Source of the DNA: Bradyrhizobium sp. 149
GTDB taxonomy: Bacteria > Pseudomonadota > Alphaproteobacteria > Rhizobiales > Xanthobacteraceae
Assembly (NCBI RefSeq): GCF_023073915.1
Contig: NZ_JADPKK010000013.1
Span: 620,001-684,000 of the forward strand
DNA length: 64,000 nucleotides
Reading direction: 5' to 3'
The notes under the pieces: model-generated
Databases searched by the model: none
Told to the model about the DNA's origin: nothing
The model's input: the letters and a program-made list of their open reading frames with translations, nothing else
Part shown: one piece after another, positions 8,484-18,170 of the stretch
How positions within the stretch are numbered: the first letter of the stretch is position 1
How the letters are laid out: every line of letters starts with the position of its first letter
Translations under genes and position numbers: made by a program

Positions 8484-11400
8484 ATGACGCTGATGCAGGT
8501 CGAGCTGGACGACAAATACCGGCTCGAATCGAAGCGGATCTTCCTGTCCGGCACGCAGGCACTGGTCCGGTTGCCCATGTTGCAGCGCGAACGCGACCGG
8601 CTTCAGGGCCTCAACACCGGCGGCTTCATCTCGGGCTATCGCGGTTCCCCGCTCGGCATGTACGACCACGCCCTGTGGCGCGCGAAGTCACACCTCCAGC
8701 AGCACGACATCGCTTTCGTCCCCGGCCTGAACGAGGACCTCGCGGCGACCGCCGTCTGGGGCAGCCAGCAGGTCGGCCTGTTTCCCGGCGCCAAGGTCGA
8801 TGGCGTGTTCGGCATCTGGTACGGCAAAGGCCCCGGCGTCGATCGCTCGGTCGACGCGCTCAAGCATGCGAATGCCGCCGGCACCTCGGTCAATGGTGGC
8901 GTGCTGGCGCTGGCCGGCGACGACCATGGCTGCCAGTCTTCAACGCTGGCGCATCAGAGCGAGCAGGTGTTCGCGGCGGCGCTGATCCCCGTCATCAATC
9001 CGGCGACGCTGCAGGATTATCTCGACCTCGGCCTGTACGGTTTTGCGCTATCGCGCTTCTCCGGCTGCTGGGTCGGCTTCAAGGCGATCAGCGAGACGGT
9101 CGAGAGTTCGGCCTCGATCTACAGCGATCCGGAGCGAATCCAGATCAAGCTCCCCGACGATTTCGAGATGCCGCCCCGTGGCCTCAACATCCGCTGGCCC
9201 GATCCGCCGCTGGACGCGGAGAGGCGCCTGTTCGGCCCCAAGATGGCGGCGGTACAGGCCTTTGCCCGCGCCAACCAGCTCGACCGCATCGTGCTCGACT
9301 CCAAGCCCGCGCGGCTCGGAATTGTCGCGACGGGCAAGGCCTATCTCGATCTGCGTCAGGCGCTCGCGGATTTGGGCATTACGGACAAGGACGCGCAGGA
9401 TCTGGGTTTGCGCATCTATAAGGTCGCGATGACCTGGCCGCTGGAGGAAAGCGGGGCCAAGCGTTTCGCCGAGGGACTTCAGGACGTGCTGGTGGTCGAG
9501 GAGAAGCGCGGCTTCATCGAAGACCAGCTGATGCGCATCCTCTACAATATCGATGCGTCGAGGCGCCCGACCGTGACGGGAAAACGCGACGAGCGCGGGG
9601 CGCCGCTGCTGCCGATCGAGGGCGAGCTGACGCCGACCCTGGTCGCGGCCGCGCTGGTGGCGCGGCTGCGCAAGCTCGGCCATCACAGCCCGCTGCTGGA
9701 GCAGCGGCTCGCGCGGCTCGAAGCCTTCGACAATCCCGTGACCACCAGCGCGCCGGTCAAGCTCGCGCGCACGCCGTTCTTCTGCTCGGGCTGCCCGCAC
9801 AACACCTCGACGCGTGTGCCAGAGGGAAGCCGCGCCATGGCCGGCATCGGCTGTCACGGCATGGCTTTGAGCATGCCGACGCGTCGCACCGATCTGATCT
9901 CGCATATGGGCGCCGAGGGCGTGAACTGGATCGGACAAGCGCCCTTCACCACCGAGAAGCACATCTTCCAGAACCTCGGCGACGGCACCTACACCCATTC
10001 CGGACTTCTCGCCCTTCGCGCGGCATCGGCCGCCGGCATCAGCATCACTTACAAGATCCTCTACAACGACGCCGTCGCGATGACCGGCGGCCAGCCGGCC
10101 GAGGGCGGCTTCAACGTCGCGCAGATCGCGCATCAGGTCTGGGCCGAGGGCGTCAAGCGCCTCGCGATCGTGTCGGACGATCCCACCAAATACCCTGAGG
10201 CCAACTACTTCCCGCAGGGCGCGACCATCCATCATCGCCGCGAGCTCGATGCTGTTCAGCGCGAGCTGCGTGACATCAAGGGTCTCACCGTCGTGATCTA
10301 CGACCAGACCTGTGCGGCGGAAAAGCGCCGCCGCCGCAAGCGCGGGCTGTATCCGGATCCCGCCAAGCGCGCTTTCATCAACGAACTCGTCTGCGAAGGC
10401 TGCGGCGACTGCTCGCAGGCGTCCAACTGCGTCTCGGTGCAGCCGCTGGAGACCGAGTTCGGCCGCAAGCGCCAGATCGACCAGTCGAACTGCAACAAGG
10501 ACTTTTCCTGCGTCGAGGGTTTTTGCCCGAGTTTTGTCACCGTGCATGGCGGCACGCTCAAGCGGATCAAGACCTCGGCGGTAGACTCAGGCCAGTTATT
10601 TGCCGACCTGCCGCTGCCACCCGCGCGTGAGCTGGACGCCCCCTACAACATCCTCATTACTGGCATCGGCGGCACCGGTGTCATCACCATCGGCGCGCTC
10701 CTCGGCATGGCCGCCCATGTCGATGGCCGCGGCTGCTCGGCCCTCGACTTCACCGGCCTGTCGCAGAAGAACGGCGCCGTGATGAGCCATGTACGCATCG
10801 CCGCGAAGCCGGAAGACATCTCCGCGGTCCGCATCACCACGGGCGGCGCCGACGTCATCCTCGGCTGCGACATGATCGTCTCGGCTGGTCCCTCCGCGCT
10901 CAGCCGCGCCGAACGCGGCGTGACCAGGGCCTATGTCAACGCCGACCTGCAGCCCACCGCCAGCTTCGTGCAAAATCCAGATCTCGATTTCGAAATGGGC
11001 ACGATGCAGACGGTGCTCCGCGACGCCGTCGGCGAGAAGAACCTCGACATCATCGATGCCACCGGCATTGCCTCAGCGCTGATGGGCGATTCGATCGCGA
11101 CAAATCCCTTGATGCTCGGCTTCGCCTTCCAGAAGGGCGCGATCCCGCTGTCGCTCGAGGCCCTGCTCCGCGCCATAGAGATCAATGGCGCGGCGGTCGA
11201 GATGAACAAGCTCGCCTTCAGCTGGGGGCGCCTCGCCGCCCACGACATGTCGCGGGTACGTAGTGTGCTGCAGTTCAGGAGCCGGGCATCCGCGCCGACG
11301 AAGTCGCTCGACGACATCATCGCGACGCGCGCGGAGTTTTTGACAGGCTATCAGGACAAGGCCTACTCCGACCGCTACCTGGCCGCCGTCGCCAAGGTGC

Positions 11401-11960
11401 GCAAGGCGGAAGCGGCTGCCTCGCCCGCGTCCACGGAGCTGACCGAGGCCGTCGCGAAAAACCTGTTCAAGCTGATGTCCTACAAGGACGAGTACGAGGT
11501 CGCACGGCTCTATACCGACGGCAGTTTTGCCAGGAAGGTCTCGGAAAAGTTCGACGGCGACTTCAAGCTGAAGTTCCATCTGGCCCCGCCGATCTTCGCA
11601 CAGCGCGACGAGACCACCGGACATCTCCAGAAGAGGGAATTCGGCAGCTGGATGATCCACGCCTTCCGCGTGCTGGCCAAGCTAAAATTCCTGCGCGGCG
11701 GCGCGTTTGATCCGTTCGGCCGCACCGAGGAGCGCCGGACCGAGCGGAAGCTGGTCGAGGATTATCTCGGCATGATTGATCAGCGGATCTCCGGGCTGAA
11801 GGCGGAGCAGATCCCGTTGCTGACGAGGCTCGCACGGCTGCCGGAGACGATCCGCGGCTTCGGGCATGTCAAGGAAGCCAATATCAAGCTGGCGGCCGCC
11901 GAGAAGGCGCGGCTGGAAGTAGAACTGGAGAACAGCCGCTTTGCGGCGGCGGCGGAGTAG
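8484..11960 (+). CDS. Indolepyruvate ferredoxin oxidoreductase family protein (fused alpha-gamma type)
   Basis: 1158 aa. This family oxidatively decarboxylates aryl or branched 2-oxoacids to acyl-CoA with TPP and iron-sulfur clusters, passing electrons to ferredoxin. The protein shows an N-terminal TPP-pyrimidine domain (GGFISGYRGSPLGMYD near residue 45), a TPP-binding part from about 433 (CSGCPHNTSTRVPEGS, GIGCHG, LGDGTYTHSG), a cysteine-rich cluster region at about 635-682 (CEGCGDCSQASNC, then further Cys) and a C-terminal gamma-like domain from about 720 (ITGIGGTGVITIGALLGMAA). The length is normal for the fused aerobic-proteobacterial form. Start 8484 has GAGGA 8 bases upstream; an earlier in-frame ATG at 8394 gives an unlikely proline-rich leader. 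It ends next to a palindromic repeat. Confidence 0.92.
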   Translation: MTLMQVELDDKYRLESKRIFLSGTQALVRLPMLQRERDRLQGLNTGGFISGYRGSPLGMYDHALWRAKSHLQQHDIAFVPGLNEDLAATAVWGSQQVGLFPGAKVDGVFGIWYGKGPGVDRSVDALKHANAAGTSVNGGVLALAGDDHGCQSSTLAHQSEQVFAAALIPVINPATLQDYLDLGLYGFALSRFSGCWVGFKAISETVESSASIYSDPERIQIKLPDDFEMPPRGLNIRWPDPPLDAERRLFGPKMAAVQAFARANQLDRIVLDSKPARLGIVATGKAYLDLRQALADLGITDKDAQDLGLRIYKVAMTWPLEESGAKRFAEGLQDVLVVEEKRGFIEDQLMRILYNIDASRRPTVTGKRDERGAPLLPIEGELTPTLVAAALVARLRKLGHHSPLLEQRLARLEAFDNPVTTSAPVKLARTPFFCSGCPHNTSTRVPEGSRAMAGIGCHGMALSMPTRRTDLISHMGAEGVNWIGQAPFTTEKHIFQNLGDGTYTHSGLLALRAASAAGISITYKILYNDAVAMTGGQPAEGGFNVAQIAHQVWAEGVKRLAIVSDDPTKYPEANYFPQGATIHHRRELDAVQRELRDIKGLTVVIYDQTCAAEKRRRRKRGLYPDPAKRAFINELVCEGCGDCSQASNCVSVQPLETEFGRKRQIDQSNCNKDFSCVEGFCPSFVTVHGGTLKRIKTSAVDSGQLFADLPLPPARELDAPYNILITGIGGTGVITIGALLGMAAHVDGRGCSALDFTGLSQKNGAVMSHVRIAAKPEDISAVRITTGGADVILGCDMIVSAGPSALSRAERGVTRAYVNADLQPTASFVQNPDLDFEMGTMQTVLRDAVGEKNLDIIDATGIASALMGDSIATNPLMLGFAFQKGAIPLSLEALLRAIEINGAAVEMNKLAFSWGRLAAHDMSRVRSVLQFRSRASAPTKSLDDIIATRAEFLTGYQDKAYSDRYLAAVAKVRKAEAAASPASTELTEAVAKNLFKLMSYKDEYEVARLYTDGSFARKVSEKFDGDFKLKFHLAPPIFAQRDETTGHLQKREFGSWMIHAFRVLAKLKFLRGGAFDPFGRTEERRTERKLVEDYLGMIDQRISGLKAEQIPLLTRLARLPETIRGFGHVKEANIKLAAAEKARLEVELENSRFAAAAE

Positions 11961-11985
11961 CTGTGGGAATGCAAGCTCTCTCCGC

Positions 11986-12072
11986 GTCATTGCCAGGAGC
12001 GCTTGCGACGAAGCAATCCAGAAATCCTTCCGCAGAGACAGTCTGGATTGCTTCGCTGCGCTCGCAATGACG
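11986..12072. repeat. Palindromic intergenic repeat between convergent genes
   Basis: A left arm reading TCATTGCCAGGAGCGCTTG and on into GACGAAGCAATCCAG (from about 11986 to 12021) is largely the reverse complement of the right arm CTGGATTGCTTCGCTGCG plus CTCGCAATGACG (about 12043-12072). The loop is about 20 bases. This is the short mobile palindrome type common between genes in Bradyrhizobium (REP/RIME-like). It lies between two convergent genes (stops at 11960 and 12082), where a long hairpin RNA could end transcription from both sides. No adjacent transposase was seen. Confidence 0.8.
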
Positions 12073-12081
12073 GGGACCCGA

Positions 12082-13809
12082 TCAGACGGATGCCTTCGCG
12101 GCGCCGAGTGTCGTCGCCACACTCCCCTCGGCCAGATGTCGCCCCGCGATGTACCCGAACGTCAGCGCCGGTCCCAGCGTGATCCCTGGCCCCGGACAAT
12201 TGCCGTTCATGATCGAGGCCATGTCGTTGCCGCAGGCGTAGAGGCCCGCGACCGGCGTGCCGTCCTCGCGCAGCACGCGCGCCTGGGCATCGACCTTCAT
12301 GCCAATCGCGGTGCCGAGATCGGCCGGATAGATCCGCATCGCGAAAAAAGGACCACGAAGAATCGGAGCGACGCAGGGGTTGGGCTTGCGAGATGGGTCC
12401 CCAAGATGCCGCTGGTAGATGGTGCTGCCGCGGCCGAACTCGGGGTCGCGGCCCTCCCTGGCGCCTTCGTTGTAGTCCGCAATCGTCGCCGAGAGTGTGG
12501 TCGGCTTGATGCCGATCTTCGCCGCGAGCTCCCCGACGTCGGGAGCCTCAATCAACTCTCCACTCGCCACATAGCGCCGGACACTGCGCGTGAACGGCTT
12601 GATGCGGCCGAGGCCGTAGCTCCACAAGAACGGGCGGTCGCAGACGAGATAGAACGGCAGATCAGGCTCGCCATTGCCGTCGCGCAGCATCGCGAGCACG
12701 AATTCGTGGTAGGACAGCGCCTCGTTGACGAAGCGCCGGCCGGCCGCATTGACCGCGATCACGCCGGGCTTGGCGCGGTCGGTCACAGTGTGCGGGAAAA
12801 CGCCACGGCTGCCGTCGGCGCGACGGAACAGCGAGGCCGGCACCCAATACGCCGGGCTCGTCGCATCCGTATTGAGCGCTGCGCCGGTCGTTGCCGCAAG
12901 TCGAAGCCCATCGCCCGTAACGGACGTGGCGGTCGCCGAGACGAGTCCGGCCGCGGATGGGAAGAAGCGTTTGCGCAAGGTCGCGTCGTGCGAAAAGCCG
13001 CCGGTCGCGAGCACCACGCCGCGTCGCGCGGCAATCAGGCGATTGCGAGCGCCATGACGGATGACCACACCGCCGACGCGCTCGCCCTGCATCGACAAAT
13101 CCTCGACGTCCGCGCTGAAGAGGATCTCAACCTGCCGCGCCAGCAGCGAGGCATACAGCCGCGCGGCGAGCGCATTGCCTAGATGCAACGTCGTGCCGCG
13201 CGGGCTGCGCAGCCGCTGCAACATGTACTCGGAGACCAGCCGCGCTGCGCGCAGGGTCGAGCGCAGCGATTTCCCGACCTGGCGCAGATGCGGGATGTCG
13301 AGGCGGTTGAGCATCATCCCGCCGAACAGCGTCAACTCGGGCAGCGGCGGCCGTAATCGCGCAAAAGCCGCGCCGAGCCGCGTGCCGTCGAACGCCACCG
13401 GCTCCAGCACGCGTCCGCCTGATGTCGCGCCCAATCGCTCCGGATAATAGTCCGGATAGGCCTTCACCGGCTGGAGGCGAACTTGCGTGTTGGCTTCGAG
13501 ATAGGCAACCGCCTCCGGCCCGCGCGCGAGGAAGGCGGCGCGCAAGCCGGCATTGGCGGGCTCCGGCACCGTATTCGACAGGTACTGCACGGCGTCCGTG
13601 ACGCTGTCGGAGAGCCCCGCCTCTTTCATCTTGGCATTGGCGGGGATCCAGACCATGCCGCCGGACCATGCAGTGGTGCCGCCCACGAAGGCGGTCTTCT
13701 CGATCACCAGCACGCGCAGGCCTTCGGCGGCGGCGACGGCCGCCGCCGTCATTCCGCCGGCGCCGGCGCCGGCGACGATGACATCGTAGGTCTCATGCGC
13801 CGGCATCAT
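12082..13809 (-). CDS. FAD-dependent oxidoreductase, 3-ketosteroid-dehydrogenase/fumarate-reductase flavoprotein family
   Basis: 575 aa, no signal peptide. FAD is bound by an N-terminal Rossmann motif (VIVAGAGAGGMTAAAVAA) at about residues 9-26. The FVGGTTAWSGGMVWIP stretch and the C-terminal PVAGLYACGNDMASIMNGN and GPGITLGPALTFGYIAG segments are typical of the KstD-like branch of the succinate dehydrogenase/fumarate reductase flavoproteins. Members remove hydrogens next to a ketone in steroids or related rings, but many have other substrates. A second ATG three bases in (13806) is equally possible as start. Its upstream neighbours, a protease and a GMC dehydrogenase, run in the same direction with gaps of about 60 bases. 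Confidence 0.82.
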   Translation of the reverse strand: MMPAHETYDVIVAGAGAGGMTAAAVAAAEGLRVLVIEKTAFVGGTTAWSGGMVWIPANAKMKEAGLSDSVTDAVQYLSNTVPEPANAGLRAAFLARGPEAVAYLEANTQVRLQPVKAYPDYYPERLGATSGGRVLEPVAFDGTRLGAAFARLRPPLPELTLFGGMMLNRLDIPHLRQVGKSLRSTLRAARLVSEYMLQRLRSPRGTTLHLGNALAARLYASLLARQVEILFSADVEDLSMQGERVGGVVIRHGARNRLIAARRGVVLATGGFSHDATLRKRFFPSAAGLVSATATSVTGDGLRLAATTGAALNTDATSPAYWVPASLFRRADGSRGVFPHTVTDRAKPGVIAVNAAGRRFVNEALSYHEFVLAMLRDGNGEPDLPFYLVCDRPFLWSYGLGRIKPFTRSVRRYVASGELIEAPDVGELAAKIGIKPTTLSATIADYNEGAREGRDPEFGRGSTIYQRHLGDPSRKPNPCVAPILRGPFFAMRIYPADLGTAIGMKVDAQARVLREDGTPVAGLYACGNDMASIMNGNCPGPGITLGPALTFGYIAGRHLAEGSVATTLGAAKASV

Positions 13810-13868
13810 GCGGTGTGGTTCCCGAAGCGAGGCATGACACCGTCATACCTCGCCTGGGCGCCTACACG

Positions 13869-14888
13869 CTAGCGGGCCGGCTTGCGCTCGACCGGGTCGA
13901 TGTCGATCGCCCGGAGGCGGCCGAGTCGCAGCACGTCCATGGCCAGGCGGCGGCCGATCCGATCGCGGTCGAGCACGCGGATCAGATCGTCGACGCCGTT
14001 GATCTCGATGCCGTCGAGGCTGATCACGACGTCGCCGGACAACAGGCCCGCCTTCGCCGCCGGCCCGTCCGGCTCGATCTGCGCAAGCAGCGCGCCCATC
14101 TTGTTCTCGACGCCGGCCAGCACGGCGTGCCGCCGCGGGATCGGCGCGGTCTGGCCGGCCACGCCGATATAGGCGCGGCGGACATAGCCGTGGCGGATGA
14201 TCTCCGACAGCACGAATTGCGCGGTGTTGCTGGCGACCGCGAAGCAGATGCCTTGCGCACCATTGATAATCGCGGTGTTGATACCGATCACCTCGGCATT
14301 CGACGACACCAGCGGCCCGCCGGAATTGCCGGGATTGAGCGCGGCATCGGTCTGGATCACATCCTCGATGGTGCGGCCACTGACCGAGCGGATCGAGCGC
14401 CCGAGCGCCGAGACCACGCCCGCGGTGACGGTCGATTCGAAGCCGAGCGGATTGCCGATCGCGATCACGAGCTGGCCGCGCCGCAGGCTCTTGGAATTGC
14501 CGAGCGCAGCATAAGGCAAGTCCCTCACGCCATTGGCGCGCAGCAGCGCCAGGTCTGTGTCGGGATCGACGCCGAGCACCCGGGCGTCGCCAACATTGCC
14601 GTCGACGTCGCGCAGCCGGATCTCCTTGGACGAGCCGACCACATGGCTGTTGGTGAGGACGAGACCATCCGGCGAGATCACGATGCCGGAGCCGAGCCCG
14701 CCGCGCTCGCGGCCGTTCGGCACTTTCGGCCCGGTCTCGACACGCACGACGGCGGGACCGACGCGGTCGGTCACGTCGATCACCGCATTGGAATAGGCGT
14801 CCAGCAGGGCCCGGTCGTCGACCGGGGCAGATGCTGCCGTTCGCGATGACGGCACGTCATCGACGATGTCTGAAGTAAAATCCAGCAT
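13869..14888 (-). CDS. HtrA-like serine protease without a signal peptide
   Basis: 339 aa. A trypsin-like domain (about 40-225) carries the triad H82 (LTNSHVVG), D112 (DPDTDLALL) and S189 (NPGNSGGP); a PDZ domain follows at about 235-330 (IEPDGPAAKAGLLSGDVVIS). The chosen start at 14888 has AAGGA 7 bases upstream. The N-terminus (MLDFTSDIVDDVPSSRTAA) is acidic and has neither a Sec nor a Tat signal nor a membrane segment, so unlike DegP/DegS this protease should be cytoplasmic. It lies 61 bases downstream of the dehydrogenase small-subunit gene in the same direction, suggesting a shared transcript and a role in maturation or turnover of that enzyme. That role is inference. Confidence 0.85.
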   Translation of the reverse strand: MLDFTSDIVDDVPSSRTAASAPVDDRALLDAYSNAVIDVTDRVGPAVVRVETGPKVPNGRERGGLGSGIVISPDGLVLTNSHVVGSSKEIRLRDVDGNVGDARVLGVDPDTDLALLRANGVRDLPYAALGNSKSLRRGQLVIAIGNPLGFESTVTAGVVSALGRSIRSVSGRTIEDVIQTDAALNPGNSGGPLVSSNAEVIGINTAIINGAQGICFAVASNTAQFVLSEIIRHGYVRRAYIGVAGQTAPIPRRHAVLAGVENKMGALLAQIEPDGPAAKAGLLSGDVVISLDGIEINGVDDLIRVLDRDRIGRRLAMDVLRLGRLRAIDIDPVERKPAR

Positions 14889-14949
14889 GGCAAGAGTCCT
14901 TGAGGCACACACAGATGGTGGCCTGCTCCCTCCAGCGCAAGTGGCCCGC

Positions 14950-15399
14950 TTAGGGCGCCCTTCGCAGCGTCCCCGCCCTTGCCTTGACCGGATCCAGCAG
15001 CGACCAGTCGCCATCCGGCAGCACATGGCCCTTGGGAAAAGGTGCGCGCAGCTCGAGCCCGAGCGAGCGCAGCACACGGTCGTCGCGGTAGTAGCATTGC
15101 AGCACCACGCGGACGAGCGTCGCGGCGGCCGCGCCGCCGGAACTGCGAAACTCCTGCGCCACCGCATCACGCTTTGCCGCATCGAGCTCGGCGAATGGTT
15201 GGCCCGCGAACCGCGCCAGATGGTCGAGCGCCGCCGCCACCAATTTGGTGTCACGCCCCAGCGTCGCCAGCATGTCGGCCTGGATCGCAGGGTCGTCGGC
15301 GCCGGGCACCTTGTATTCGTCGCTCGCGGGAACGATCATCGCGGCGACGGTGCGGAGGTCCTCGCGCTGGGCGCGTGTCAGTTGGTTGTCTGCGGACAT
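14950..15399 (-). CDS. Gluconate 2-dehydrogenase subunit 3-like small subunit
   Basis: 149 aa. It matches the small-subunit family that pairs with GMC-type membrane dehydrogenases: LTRAQREDLRTVAAMIVPAS at the N-terminus, a central helical region and a C-terminal VLQCYYRDDRVLRSLGLE plus PFPKGHVLPDGDWSLLDPV, which is characteristic. In gluconate and sorbitol dehydrogenases this subunit carries a Tat signal that also exports the catalytic partner; here no signal is present, so the complex should stay in the cytoplasm. The gene starts 8 bases after the GMC stop, so the two are translated together. No cytochrome c subunit gene is nearby. Confidence 0.85.
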   Translation of the reverse strand: MSADNQLTRAQREDLRTVAAMIVPASDEYKVPGADDPAIQADMLATLGRDTKLVAAALDHLARFAGQPFAELDAAKRDAVAQEFRSSGGAAAATLVRVVLQCYYRDDRVLRSLGLELRAPFPKGHVLPDGDWSLLDPVKARAGTLRRAP

Positions 15400-15406
15400 G
15401 ATGGCC

Positions 15407-17005
15407 TCAGTCGAAGAGATTGGCGAGACGCTGCTTCATCTGGTCGGCAACGTAGAGCGCGATGGCCTGGATGGTCGAAGTCGGGTTGACGCCGCCCGAG
15501 GTGACGAAGACGCTGCCGTCGACGATGAAGAGGTTCTTCACGTCGTGCGAGCGGCCCCATTCGTTGACAACGGAGCGTTCGGGGTCGGTGCCCATGCGTG
15601 CCGTGCCGAGCAGGTGCCAGCCGCCCCACGGGATCGGCGAGTTGACACAGATGTCGGTCGCCCCCGCGGTTTCGAGAATCTCCCGGCCGCGCGCCAGCGC
15701 ATGCTCCATCATCTTCCGGCTGTTCTCGCTGATCGTGTAGTCGATCTTCGGCGCAGGAATGCCGTGGCTGTCCTTCAAGATCGGATCGAGCGTGACCCGA
15801 TTATGCTCCTCTGGCAGGTCCTCGCAGATCGCGGAAAACCCGAGCCGGTGGGCATTGAGCTTGCGGAAGACGCGATGATGATCGGCGCCCCACGGCAGAA
15901 TGCCCTTCTGCTCGCTGACGACGGCTTCGAACACCGGCCCGGCGCCGCGCACGAACTGGACGCCGTAGCCGCGCACGAAGCCGCGCGAGAGGTCCGTATC
16001 ATACCACTCCTTGCTCCACAGGCAGGTCGGCGGCGCGCGGTTGCTGTCGGTCGGCTCCTTCACATAGCCGTAGATCTGCGCATAAGGATGGAACATCAGG
16101 TTCTTGCCGACGAGGCCGGACGAATTGGCAAGCCCGTTCGGAAAGCGATTCGATGCCGAGTTCAGCAGCAGCCGCGGCGTGCCGACGCCGTTGCAGGCGA
16201 TGATGACGACATGCGCCGGCTGGAACTGCTCGACGCCGTCCTTGTCGTAGTAGACCACGCCGGTGGCCATGCCGTTCTCGTCGGTGGTGATCTCGCGCAC
16301 CCGGCAGTGAGTCCGCAGCTCGACGCCGGCCCGGACCGCGTGCGGCCAATAGGTGATGTCGGTCGAGGCTTTAGCGCCTTGCGCGCAGGCCGGCGTGCAA
16401 TGGCCGAGATTGATGCAGCGCGCGCGGCCCTCGTAGTCCATGGTCGCGACCGTCGTATCCGACGGCCACCAGTGCCAGCCGAGCTTGTTCATGGCCTTGC
16501 CGATGATCGCGCCCGACAATCCGAGCGGCTGTTGCGGCATCGGCGGATGCGTCAGCGGTGAGAGCGGGTCGCCGGACAGGCCGGAGGTGCCCATCATCCG
16601 GTCGTTCTCTTCGAAGAACGGGGTCAGCGCGTCGTAGTCGATCGGCCAGTCGTCGGCGACGCCGTCGAGCGTCCTCACCTTGAAGTCGGAGGGATGCAGC
16701 CGCGGCCAGTGCGCGGTGTACATCACCGTCGAGCCACCGACCGCATTGTAGTTGACGACCTTGATCGGCGAGTTGTCGTCGTTGATCGGATAGTCCTCGG
16801 GCCGGCCGCGGATGTTCGGGCTCGACGACCACTCGCCGTAGAACTTGGCCTCCCAGTCCCGGCCCGTGCTCGGATATTCCGCCGGGTTCATCCAGCCGCC
16901 CTGCTCCAGGCAGAGAATGTGCATTTTGGTTTCGGCCAGCGACCACGCCACCGCCGCGCCTGAAGCGCCGGCGCCGATGATCAGGACGTCCACGGGGTCT
17001 TTCAT
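15407..17005 (-). CDS. GMC-family FAD dehydrogenase/oxidoreductase
   Basis: 532 aa. The FAD-binding motif is VLIIGAGASGAAVAWSLAE at about 7-25. The C-terminal GMC signature includes the catalytic His in GGWHLLGTARMG and Asn in SGGVNPTSTIQA near the end. The sequence LGHCTPACAQGAKASTDIT and the sugar-acid-dehydrogenase style fit the gluconate/sorbitol 2-dehydrogenase branch, oxidising an alcohol group of a sugar or polyol. The start at 17005 has GGGGAGG upstream; upstream in-frame codons are arginine- and serine-rich and unlikely to be coding. No signal peptide. It leads an operon with the small subunit and the HtrA-like protease. Confidence 0.88.
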   Translation of the reverse strand: MKDPVDVLIIGAGASGAAVAWSLAETKMHILCLEQGGWMNPAEYPSTGRDWEAKFYGEWSSSPNIRGRPEDYPINDDNSPIKVVNYNAVGGSTVMYTAHWPRLHPSDFKVRTLDGVADDWPIDYDALTPFFEENDRMMGTSGLSGDPLSPLTHPPMPQQPLGLSGAIIGKAMNKLGWHWWPSDTTVATMDYEGRARCINLGHCTPACAQGAKASTDITYWPHAVRAGVELRTHCRVREITTDENGMATGVVYYDKDGVEQFQPAHVVIIACNGVGTPRLLLNSASNRFPNGLANSSGLVGKNLMFHPYAQIYGYVKEPTDSNRAPPTCLWSKEWYDTDLSRGFVRGYGVQFVRGAGPVFEAVVSEQKGILPWGADHHRVFRKLNAHRLGFSAICEDLPEEHNRVTLDPILKDSHGIPAPKIDYTISENSRKMMEHALARGREILETAGATDICVNSPIPWGGWHLLGTARMGTDPERSVVNEWGRSHDVKNLFIVDGSVFVTSGGVNPTSTIQAIALYVADQMKQRLANLFD

Positions 17006-17204
17006 CGCAGCCTTTTCCTCCCCCTCGCCGCTTCCCGGGCGATTCGGCCTCCGCGGTCCGCGAGGCCGGCGAACGATAGGATCAGAGCTACGGCTGAGTA
17101 AAGCCGCGAGGCCGGAATGTCGCACGTCGCAGGACGCAGACCATTGGTATCGCCACATCCGGATGCTAGGAACAAGGCGAAAGAGCCATCGATAGCGAGA
17201 CCTT

Positions 17205-17993
17205 ATGTCCTTCGAGAATTCATTTGCCGCCGCCCGCGCTTTCGCGCTCGTATTGTTTCTCGCTCTGTCCGGAATTCTGGGCACCTCCGGCCCCGCCTCC
17301 GCGCTGACCGCCGCCGCGACGGTTCGCGACGGCAATGCCATCCAGCTCGGCGATGTCACCTACCGCCTCGACGGCGTTGACGCGCCCGAGCTGGACCAGG
17401 TCTGCATCGACGACCACGCCGATCCCTGGACCTGCGGCATCGAGGCCCGCGACCAGCTCGCCAAGCTGATCGGCAAGCGATCGGTGCGTTGCGACGATGT
17501 CGGCCCCGAAAAGAGCTTTGGCAAGCGGCACCGCGCGATCTGCACGGCCGAGGGCGACAAGACCAGCTTGAACGAGCAGCTGGTCAAGCTCGGCTATGCC
17601 ATCGCGCGCGAGCCGGTCAAGGCGAACGTCGAGTCGGCCGCAGCCGATGCCAAATCGGCCTCGACCGGAATCTGGAAGGGCTGCTTTGTTGCACCGCAAG
17701 AATTCCGCGCCGGCAAGAAGGACGGCGCGCTGCTGGGCGCCGCCTGCCGCGCCGACCGCGACAAGGAGATTCGCACGGTGTTGTTTCCCGAGGATCTGAA
17801 CATGCCGCCGAGCTGTAGCATCAAGGGCAAGCTCGCGGTGCGCGCGCGTGTCACCGGCAATATCGGCATCTACCATTTACGGGGCTGCCCGAGCTACCCC
17901 GCAACCACCAAGCCGGATCGCTGGTTCTGCTCGGAGGACGACGCCCAGGCCGCAGGCTTCCGCAAGGCATATAATTGCCGCCGGTCGAAATAA
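17205..17993 (+). CDS. Secreted thermonuclease-family (SNase-like) protein
   Basis: 262 aa. A Sec signal peptide covers about 1-33 (hydrophobic core [13 protein letters not shown], then PASA). The SNase domain (about 36-165) begins with [28 protein letters not shown], holding the first catalytic arginine in [10 protein letters not shown], and continues with [10 protein letters not shown] and [13 protein letters not shown]. The protein should degrade nucleic acids outside the inner membrane or bind a related ligand. The C-terminal part (about 170-262) holds further cysteines and a [22 protein letters not shown] segment, typical of a group of alphaproteobacterial thermonuclease-like proteins. 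Convergent with the cyo operon; single gene. Confidence 0.85.
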   Translation: MSFENSFAAARAFALVLFLALSGILGTSGPASALTAAATVRDGNAIQLGDVTYRLDGVDAPELDQVCIDDHADPWTCGIEARDQLAKLIGKRSVRCDDVGPEKSFGKRHRAICTAEGDKTSLNEQLVKLGYAIAREPVKANVESAAADAKSASTGIWKGCFVAPQEFRAGKKDGALLGAACRADRDKEIRTVLFPEDLNMPPSCSIKGKLAVRARVTGNIGIYHLRGCPSYPATTKPDRWFCSEDDAQAAGFRKAYNCRRSK

Positions 17994-18170
17994 CGAAGCT
18001 CATCACGCACCCGTGAGCGGTAGCCGGAGACAGTATTCATCCGGAATTGAACTCTATCGTGAGTTGCTGCATTTGTAAGCGTACGCAAGCGCTTTGCGCG
18101 AGCGTTTCCTTGGCGGCAATCCGGCTCCGGCCCGATTGCTTTGCTCGGGCGTTTCCTCCCTAGACTTGGG

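Noticed and set aside
9048-10547. 499-codon minus-strand frame inside the indolepyruvate oxidoreductase gene
   Set aside because: Antisense shadow of a clear plus-strand enzyme; no family motif and no ribosome site.
17994-18170. Small RNA before the terminator at 18171
   Set aside because: The terminator is good but no promoter or conserved structure was identified in the 180 bases before it.
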